From NCBI RefSeq assembly GCF_000283155.1, contig NW_004454260.1, positions 4,367,749 through 4,431,748 of the forward strand: a stretch of DNA of 64,000 bases. Reading direction: 5' to 3'. The stretch is from Ceratotherium simum simum. Its lineage: Eukaryota; Chordata; Mammalia; Perissodactyla; Rhinocerotidae. The position numbers and the translations under genes are program-made. Shown here one piece after another: positions 57,254-64,000 of this stretch. Under the pieces are notes generated by a model. That model saw nothing but the letters and a program-made list of their open reading frames with translations, made no database searches and was not told the origin of the DNA. The first letter of the stretch is position 1; each line of letters begins with the position of its first letter.

Positions 57254-58322
57254 TGTGCTTTTTTTTTCAAACTTGACATGTTGTATGTTAGAGGTTTATT
57301 TGTTTGTACAGTGTCCGCCACTAGAATGTAGGGTCTGGGTGAGTAGGATTTTCTTTTGTTTACTGCTCTACATGTTCCCTAAGACCAGCACATAGCAGGG
57401 GCCCTGCAAGTATGTGTCAAATGGGCCACAGGACTTGGTGGGGGAAAGCCTGATTTTGTTTCCTAGAATTTGCTCTCCTTGAATCTCTTCCCCTTGAAAG
57501 AAGATTTGGATTATATTTGGCCTTCCCTGTGAAATTTGGTCAACTCCAGGGGATTTTGAAGTCCGTCAGGTCCCAGAGCCTGAGCCAAGTGAGAGCCCAA
57601 TAGGAGTGGATTATAGTGCACATAAAAGGTTTGCATGTGGAATAGTTCAGACTTTGGTTTGAATTCTGACCCCAGATGTTTTTAGTCACTGTCTAAGTTT
57701 GAGGAAGGCTTTCTGAGTGTTTTCCTCATCTGTCAAATATGCATAATAATGGCTGCCTCCTTGGTGTGCAGTGAAGGTGAACTCTGACAGCGTATGGAAA
57801 CAACTTGTATATAGGAAGAAAAATGAACAATGGTGGTAATGTGGTTCTTAGTGTTTTAGTTTTCTTCTGTGATTTCCTGTTGATAAATGGAGTTATTTCC
57901 TCAATTGTATTGTACTTCCTGCCTTTTACTAATTTAGGGAGCTTGTACAATGTGCTGGTTAAAAGCTCGATGGGTGACTTTGGAGTTTGACTGTGGGATC
58001 TAGTCCTTCTTCTGCCACCTGTCAGCACTGTGATGCTGGGCAAGAGTGAGGCTTAATTTATGAACAACAACAAATGGCTATAATAGTAGTATTTACCTCA
58101 GAGTGGATATAAAGATTCAGTGAGATAGTGCTTAGCATGAAGTTTGGTCCATAGGAAGCACCCAATAACTTATATCCTGTAGTTTAATAATAATAGTTAT
58201 AATAGCTAGTAGAGTTGAAGGACACTTAGACTTTGTATGGTTTTCCTACTCTGTTTCTAATTCTGCCTTCTAGGGTAATAAAGAATAAATCACCATCCTT
58301 TTCAGTCGCAGTCGTTTGTATA
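57254..58322. other. Mostly unique sequence with two sense MIR pieces
   Basis: MIR-like at about 57635-57800 (TTCCTCATCTGTCAAATATG) and about 57950-58180 (TGTGCTGGTTAAAAGCTCGA, then ATAGTAGTATTTACCTCAGA). No gene seen. Confidence 0.45.
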
Positions 58323-58529
58323 CAGTTAAGTGCTGCATAACGATGTTTCGGTCAACAGACTGCATATACAACGGTGGTTCCATAAGATTAGTACCATAGA
58401 GCCTAGGTTTGCAGTAGGCTATACCATCTAGGTTTGTGTAAGTACACTCTGTGATGTTCCCACAATGACAACATCACCTAATGATGCATTTCTCAGAATG
58501 TATCCCTGTTGTTAAGCAATACATGACTA
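58323..58529. mobile_element. TA-flanked MITE, probably TcMar-Tigger type
   Basis: Left end CAGTTAAGTGCTGCATAACG and right end TTGTTAAGCAATACATGACT are imperfect inverted repeats flanked by TA (58321-58322 and 58530-58531). Internal CCATCTAGGTTTGTGTAAGT is typical of one short mammalian family. Confidence 0.75.
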
Positions 58530-58546
58530 TACTTAAGATTGGATCC

Positions 58547-58942
58547 TGTTATGGACTGGATTGTGCTCCCTCCCCCCCCATTCATATGTTGAAACCCTAA
58601 CCCCCAATATGACCGTATTTGAAGATAGAACCTTTAGGGATTAAGGTTAAATGAGGTCGTAGGGATGGGGCCCTAATCCTAAAAGACTGGTGTTCTTAAA
58701 AGAAGAGGAAGAGAAACCAGAGATTTCTCTCTGTCTGCAAGGGTGCAGAGAAAAGGCCACGTGAGGATAAAGCGAGAAGGCAGATGTCTACAAGCCAGGG
58801 AGAGAGGCTTCACCAGAAACGAACCCTGATGGCACCTTGATCTTGGACTTTCAGGCTCCAGAACTGTGAGAAAGTTCTGGAGCCTGCGTCTTCAGCCACC
58901 CAGTCTGTGGTTTCTTGTTATAGCAGCCTGAACAGACTTATA
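58547..58942 (+). mobile_element. MaLR (MST/MLT-like) solo LTR
   Basis: TGTTATGGACTGGATTGTG, TTCATATGTTGAAACCCTAA, AACTGTGAGAAAG and CAGCCACCCAGTCTGTGG. TSD GATCC at 58542-58546 and 58943-58947. Its 3' part holds an unusual perfect 14-bp hairpin at 58852-58886 that replaces the normal ATAAATTTCTGTTG-type segment. Confidence 0.9.
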
Positions 58943-59135
58943 GATCCTTTTCCTTTCCTCATGTCATCATCCCTGTCTTCTCTCTGTTTTCCTCTTGAGC
59001 CAGTTTTCAGATGCCTTGCCATCCTGGTCACCACTGTCTAGACACTTTCAGGTATGCCAGTGTCCTTGTTAAAACAGAAAGCCCAAGATGCACTCAGGAC
59101 TCCCCGGTGGTCTGAGCAGTTTGGGTACTGGATGC

Positions 59136-59251
59136 ACTACCCTTCTAATGAAATCTAAGATTGCGTTAGGTAGTCATCTGAACAAACCCCCAGGACTAAT
59201 GTCTACCCCATCCTATATTTGGTCTATTATTTTAGTCCAAATTTAAAATTT
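59136..59251. repeat. Inverted duplication, arm 1
   Basis: 116 bp that is the exact reverse complement of 59505-59620, with no mismatch or indel on base-by-base reading. It lies in sequence without a recognised repeat, so it is probably the source copy. Confidence 0.97.
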
Positions 59252-59381
59252 TATCTTTTTAATTTCAGCTCTTTTTTCCAGACTGTAGAAATCGTTTTGT
59301 TGGAACCCTACTTGTACAGGAATTTAGAAGTCTGGACCAACCAGTCTACCCACTCATTTAGTGCTGGCAGTTTTCATGCTG

Positions 59382-59862
59382 TGTTTTAGTCAGTTTCAGC
59401 TGCTGTAACAAATTACCATAAACTGGGTGGCTTAAGCAATAAACATTTATTTCTCACTGTTCTGGAGGTTAGAAGTCCAAGATCAGGGTGCTGACTACCA
59501 GTCCAAATTTTAAATTTGGACTAAAATAATAGACCAAATATAGGATGGGGTAGACATTAGTCCTGGGGGTTTGTTCAGATGACTACCTAACGCAATCTTA
59601 GATTTCATTAGAAGGGTAGTCAGGTTGTCAGGTTCTGGGGAGGGCCCTCTTCCTGGATTATAGAAGGCTTTCCTCTTGCTGTGTCTTCACATAGTAGAAG
59701 GGGGGCTACCCAGCTCTCTGGCCTCTTCTTATAAGGATATTAATCCCATTCATGAGGGCTCCACCCTCATGACCTAATCACCTCCCAAAGGCCCCACCTC
59801 TGAATACCATCACATTGGGATTAGGGTTTCAACATATGAATTTTGGGGGACACAAACACACT
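59382..59862 (-). mobile_element. MaLR LTR, antisense, with an inserted segment
   Basis: Reversed LTR: TTACCATAAACTGGGTGG near the start, CTTGCTGTGTCTTCACATAG, CCCTCATGACCTAATCACCT, and AACATATGAATTTTGGGGGA near the end. About 120 bp at 59500-59620 is foreign to the LTR and is arm 2 of the inverted duplication. Confidence 0.85.
59505..59620. repeat. Inverted duplication, arm 2 (inside MaLR LTR)
   Basis: Perfect reverse complement of 59136-59251 with a 253-bp spacer. It interrupts the antisense LTR between GATCAGGGTGCTGAC and CAGGTTGTCAGGTTCTGG, so it is the derived copy. No TSD or terminal motif marks it as a transposon. Confidence 0.97.
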
Positions 59863-62427
59863 GCACTGTGTTCCTAGCAGTGGCTGCCTAGTCCGCTCCT
59901 ATACTTCCAGTGGGGAGGAGCTTGCTGTTTTGCTATGGAACGTATTCCACTCTTGGATTCCTTCAAGTGTTTGGAGGAATGACGTATGTTGAGCCAAAAT
60001 CTGACTCTACAGCTTCTATTCTTTGATCACACCTGTGTTCTCTAGAGTGGCAGAATATGTCTGTTCTACCTGCACATGACAGTTTCTCATAGACTCCCCT
60101 TTTCTCTCTTGTTATTTTCTCTAAACATTCTAACAATATTTTACTTAGTATCATTGGGCAAAATCAATCTACTTGGTTTTCACAAGCCAAAGTTAGATAG
60201 ATAAATGAATCTGTAAATGCATAAATAAATAAGGAGTCTAATTGACAGAGGGACACTGCATTTGGTTTGTTTTAATGAGTAGCTTCCATCAGATCATTCT
60301 CTATGAAAATCGATTAAGGAAATAGGCTATTTTTCCTTATTATTTGAATTAGTAAGATTCATACCTTTCTTCTCTGTTTAGTATGATAAGCATTAAATCT
60401 TTATCTGAACTCTCCATAGTATTTAAAACAAATCATTTCTTCTAGACCCTTCTGTGGCAGATATTTATCTTTTTTGTGCCCAGTTCCCTTCCTTTTTTGT
60501 GGGAATCAAAGGCAGATGGGAAGCTGGGCTCAGCCTCCCTGAGCTGCAGTCCGAGGCAGGCAGACCTTCCCTGGCTTACCTCTGGCCACTGGGTTGAGCC
60601 TGTGATCTCCTCTGGCATTGAGTTCTCAGGAGGGTGGTTCTGAGCTCCTGCCTGTTAAGACTACTGGGGGCAGCTGGGCCAGTGTCCGGCTGACAGTGTC
60701 AAGGGTCCAGAGCCCAGGTGAATAAAGGTGACTGTCCTTGGTGGTGAAGCAGCAGCTCCAGCAGGGCTCTGGCAGGGTAGGCTGTTCTGTGGTAGGACCT
60801 TGGCTGTGCTTCACCCCACTTGGTCCCAGCCTGAGACTGAGTCTACAGGCCTCCCACAGACAGTGAATTACCCCAAACCGTGCCAGAAAACAAGTACTTT
60901 TCCTGCCTAACCTAACCTGAGTCGGTTTCTTGTTTTTAACCAGGAACCTAGACAGGTACATCCTTATTTGACTGTTTTGAAGTCGAGGTGTAGGATTCTG
61001 GTGTTTAATCATCCCTGCCTAAGCACGTCTGAGGTTGGCATGTACTGGTTAAGGAATGCACTCTCTAGCGTATGTAATTGCTGTTTATGTGACAGTTAGG
61101 AGTTATTTCTTCTCATCCTTAACTGATTTATTTTCGGACTACTCTTTTAGGAAATATTTAATTATTTGACCCTTTCAAAGCAGGTAGTGTTAAGAGAAGG
61201 AGGTCAGGCAGGGAACGTGCCGGGATGTTGGAATTTAGGACATGGAAAGTGTTATAAAAAGATAAAGCTATGTCTGCTTGGCTGGTAGAAAGGTTATAAC
61301 AATCTAATAGGAGCATTGACGTTGGAACTGAGCTCAATGGAGGGGCTCTAATTGCAAATATAAGAAAATGAGTAAAGTTGGTTTATCAGTGATTGGATAT
61401 ATTGGGGTAAATGAGGTTTTTTTTTTTTTTTTTTACCTAGCATGTATTTTTCATTTCAGAAAACTAGATGATTAAGAAATAATTAATATTATGCATATAA
61501 ATGTATATACATTTTATTAGCAGGAATAAACTTAAAATTCTTAAAGCGATATGTAATTTGGAGAGTTTTAAAAAAAATCCCCTGCGGGCCATTCTTAATG
61601 GAGACCATGTGTCTGTGGTGTCTGCAGATCCATAATAATAATCCATCCTTTTCCCCTGAATATTTACTCCTTGTGACTAGAATTTTCAGATTTTGAAAGA
61701 TCCTTGGGTTTACTTTAAATTACACCCATTTGCTTTAAATTATAGGTAAGTTAACAGGGATTCAGGTCTGTAGAGTATGAGAGCCAAGGCTAATAGTAAT
61801 GACAGATCCTTTGTAACAATTTGGATATTGAATTTTACTAAAGATGAACTTCAAAGTATCAAGGGCATTTGATTAATGTGATCTTACACTATCTTGCTGA
61901 AAAATCTCAGGGGAATTTTTCTTATTAGTCCATTTCTGTGAATATCATACATTGAACAAATAAGGTATAGTGTGATCTCTCTTTAGAAATGGCCACTAAT
62001 GAAAAGCCATTGGTATAAGATAATTTTTTAATGAGTCCTAAAACATGGATACTTTGTATTTCATTACTGAGTGTCCTGTGTCCCCCCCCACCCTCCCGGA
62101 ATTGATAATGTTTTCTGGTCATTCCACAAATTCACATTGTACTGTGGATTTCTAAATCTAAATTCAGCTGTTTTGTTTTCAGGATTTAATTAAGATAATG
62201 TATTTTCTGGAACACTTGAACAAAGATATTTGTGGGAAAGTGATTTTTAAAAGAATGTATGACTATGATGTAACTTTACTTAGCACCTTAGAGCTGTTAT
62301 TTAAAATGGATCCCAGTAAGAGAAGCCATTCTGGAAGGCATTGCTAAATGTTAGCCCTTCCCTCACATGTTTATTAAATAAATAAATTTTATATCAGAAC
62401 TTAAAGATTTTAAAGAATGTTATCCTT
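59863..62427. other. Mostly unique sequence
   Basis: No gene recognised. A GC-richer stretch at 60480-60950 gives frames on both strands (60626-61012 minus) without a known domain. A T-run lies at about 61417-61434. Confidence 0.4.
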
Positions 62428-64000
62428 TACCACAGAAATGCGAAGGATTATAAGACAATACTATGAAAAACTATATGCCAACAAGTTGGACCATCTGGAA
62501 GAAATGGATAAATTCTTAGACTCATACAACCTCCCAAAACTGAACCAAGAAGAAATAGAGAATCTGAATAGACCAATCACAAGTAAAGAGATTGAAATAG
62601 TAATCAAAAACCTCCCAAAAAATAAAAGTCCAGGACTAGATGGCTTCTCTGGTGAATTTTACCAAACATTCAAAGAAGATTTAATACCCATCCTTCTCAA
62701 ACTATTGCAAAAAATAGAGCAAGATGGAACACTTCCTAATACATTCTACGAGGCCAACATCATCCTGATACCAAAGCCAGACAAGGACAATACAAAGAAG
62801 GAAAATTATAGGCCAATATTGCTGATGAACATAGATGCAAAAATCCTCAACAAAATAGTGGCAAACTGAATACAGCAATATGTATCATACACCATGACCA
62901 AGTGGGATTTATACCAGGGACGCAGGGATGGTTCAACATCCGCAAATCAATCAACGTGATACACCACATCAACAAAACGAGGAATAAAAACCACATGATC
63001 ATCTCAATAGATGCAGAGAAGGCATTTGACAAAATCCAACATCCATTTATGATAAAAACTCTCAACAAAATGAGTATAGAAGGAAAGTACCTCAACATAA
63101 TAAAGGCCATTTATGACAAACCCACAGCCAACATCATACTCAGTAGGGAAAGTCTGAAAGCGATTCCTCTGAGAACAGGAAGGAGACAAGGCTGCCCACT
63201 CTTGCCACTGTTATTCAACATAGTACTGGAGGTTTTGGCCAGAGCAATTAGGCAAGAAAAAGGGATAAAAGGAATCCAAATAGGCAATGAAGAAGTGAAA
63301 CTCTCACTATTTGCAGACGACATGATTTTATATATAGAAAACCCTAAAGATTCCATTGGAAAACTATTAGAAATAATCAACAACTACAGCAAAGTCTCAG
63401 GGTACAAAATTATCCTACAAAAATCAGTTACATTTCTGTATGCTAATAACAAACTAACAGAAAGAGAGCTCAAAAAGATAATACTGTTTACAATTGCATC
63501 AAAAAGAATAAAATATCCAGGAATAAATCTTACTATGAAGGTGAAAGACCTATACAATGAAAACTACAAGACATTATTGAAAGAAATCAATGATGACATA
63601 AAGAAATGGAAAGACATCCCATGCACATGGATTGGAAGAATAAACATAGTTAAAATGTCTATATTACCTAAAGCAATCTACAGATTCAATGTAATCCCAA
63701 TCAGAATCCCAATGACATTCTTCATGGAAATAGAACAAAGAATACTAAAATTATATATATGGGACAACAAAAGACGCCGAATAGCTAAAGTAATCCTAAG
63801 AGAAAAGAACAAAGCTGGAGGCATCATAATCCCTGACTTCAAAACATTCTGTACAAAGCAATAGTAATCAAAACAGCATGGTACTGGTACAAAAACAGAC
63901 ACACAGATCAATGGAACAGAATTGAAAGCCCAGAAATAAAACCACACATATATGGACAGCTAATCTTCAACAAAGGAGCTAAGAACATACAATGGAGAAA
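62428..64000 (+). mobile_element. 5'-truncated L1, runs off the window
   Basis: Aligns by eye with 23230-24780 of the other L1. It starts abruptly within ORF2 before the RT domain (TACCACAGAAATGCGAAGG), the usual result of incomplete reverse transcription, and is still in ORF2-derived sequence at 64000. Confidence 0.92.
62432..63864 (+). pseudogene. L1 ORF2 reverse transcriptase fragment, two large open segments
   Basis: The open segment ending at 62869 carries N-K-S-P-G-L-D-G-F and I-L-I-P-K-P. It ends at a TGA where the other L1 has CGA, a typical CpG decay, and a short deletion then shifts the frame. The second segment, 62902-63864 (320 codons), has [10 protein letters not shown] (motif A), [11 protein letters not shown] and an intact catalytic F-A-D-D at 63310-63321, then L-Y-I-W-D-N-K. 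It lacks the endonuclease and is interrupted, so it is not active, but it is much less decayed than the L1 at 19628. Confidence 0.9.

Noticed and set aside
59136..59620. Inverted repeat as a MITE with terminal inverted repeats
   Set aside because: No target-site duplication lies outside the arms, and arm 2 is inside an LTR while the spacer includes the start of that same LTR, so this is not a single inserted unit.

Overview
This is a stretch of mammalian nuclear DNA with no recognisable intact protein-coding gene. It is AT-rich, with no dense ORFs, operons or bacterial signals. Many tRNA-derived SINEs of the equine-repetitive-element (ERE) kind place it in a perissodactyl. The ERE subtypes look to me more like rhinoceros/tapir than horse, but I hold that with low confidence. 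Most of the recognisable content is layers of transposable elements; the rest is probably intronic or intergenic. A host promoter is suggested by a CpG island at about 2961-3732, which runs into a 100-N assembly gap, and by a second CpG-rich patch at 8027-8310. No exon could be identified with certainty.

Layout. 1-2445: a SINE, an L1 3' end and a MIR. 2961-3832: CpG island and gap. 3833-5105: antisense L1 5'UTR that is cut off just before the ORF1 start. 5106-8026: older antisense L1 ORF2 with a MaLR LTR inside. 8027-19618: mostly unique sequence with three ERE SINEs, MIRs, two hAT-type MITEs and an antisense L1 tail. 19628-26054: an essentially full-length but dead L1 with a target-site duplication (TSD) and an ERE inside. 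26660-28060: a long ancient mammalian repeat. 29134-29798: a Tigger-like DNA transposon. 30517-37535: a hAT-type element split by a class I endogenous retrovirus (30759-37470, minus strand). The retrovirus has paired LTRs, an ACAG TSD, an isoleucine-tRNA-like primer-binding site, decayed gag and pol, and no recognisable env. 42211-42722 and 42998-43392: two further LTRs, the second a solo LTR of the same family with a GTGT TSD. 45763-57253: six more ERE SINEs, four of them packed into or beside an antisense L1. 58323-59862: a TA-flanked MITE, a sense MaLR LTR, a perfect 116-bp inverted duplication, and an antisense MaLR LTR carrying one arm of it. 62428-64000: a 5'-truncated L1 with much of its reverse transcriptase frame still open, running off the window.

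Nothing here works as a gene system. The stories are about genome dynamics: nested insertions dated by target-site duplications, local template-switch copies that form perfect inverted repeats (59136-59620, and a 35-bp hairpin at 58852-58886), a retroviral leader carrying an in-frame tandem array (36495-36832), and an assembly gap that very likely hides the body of an L1 beside a CpG-island promoter. I found no convincing previously undescribed molecular system. The retroviral leader array and the inverted duplication are the most unusual signals.
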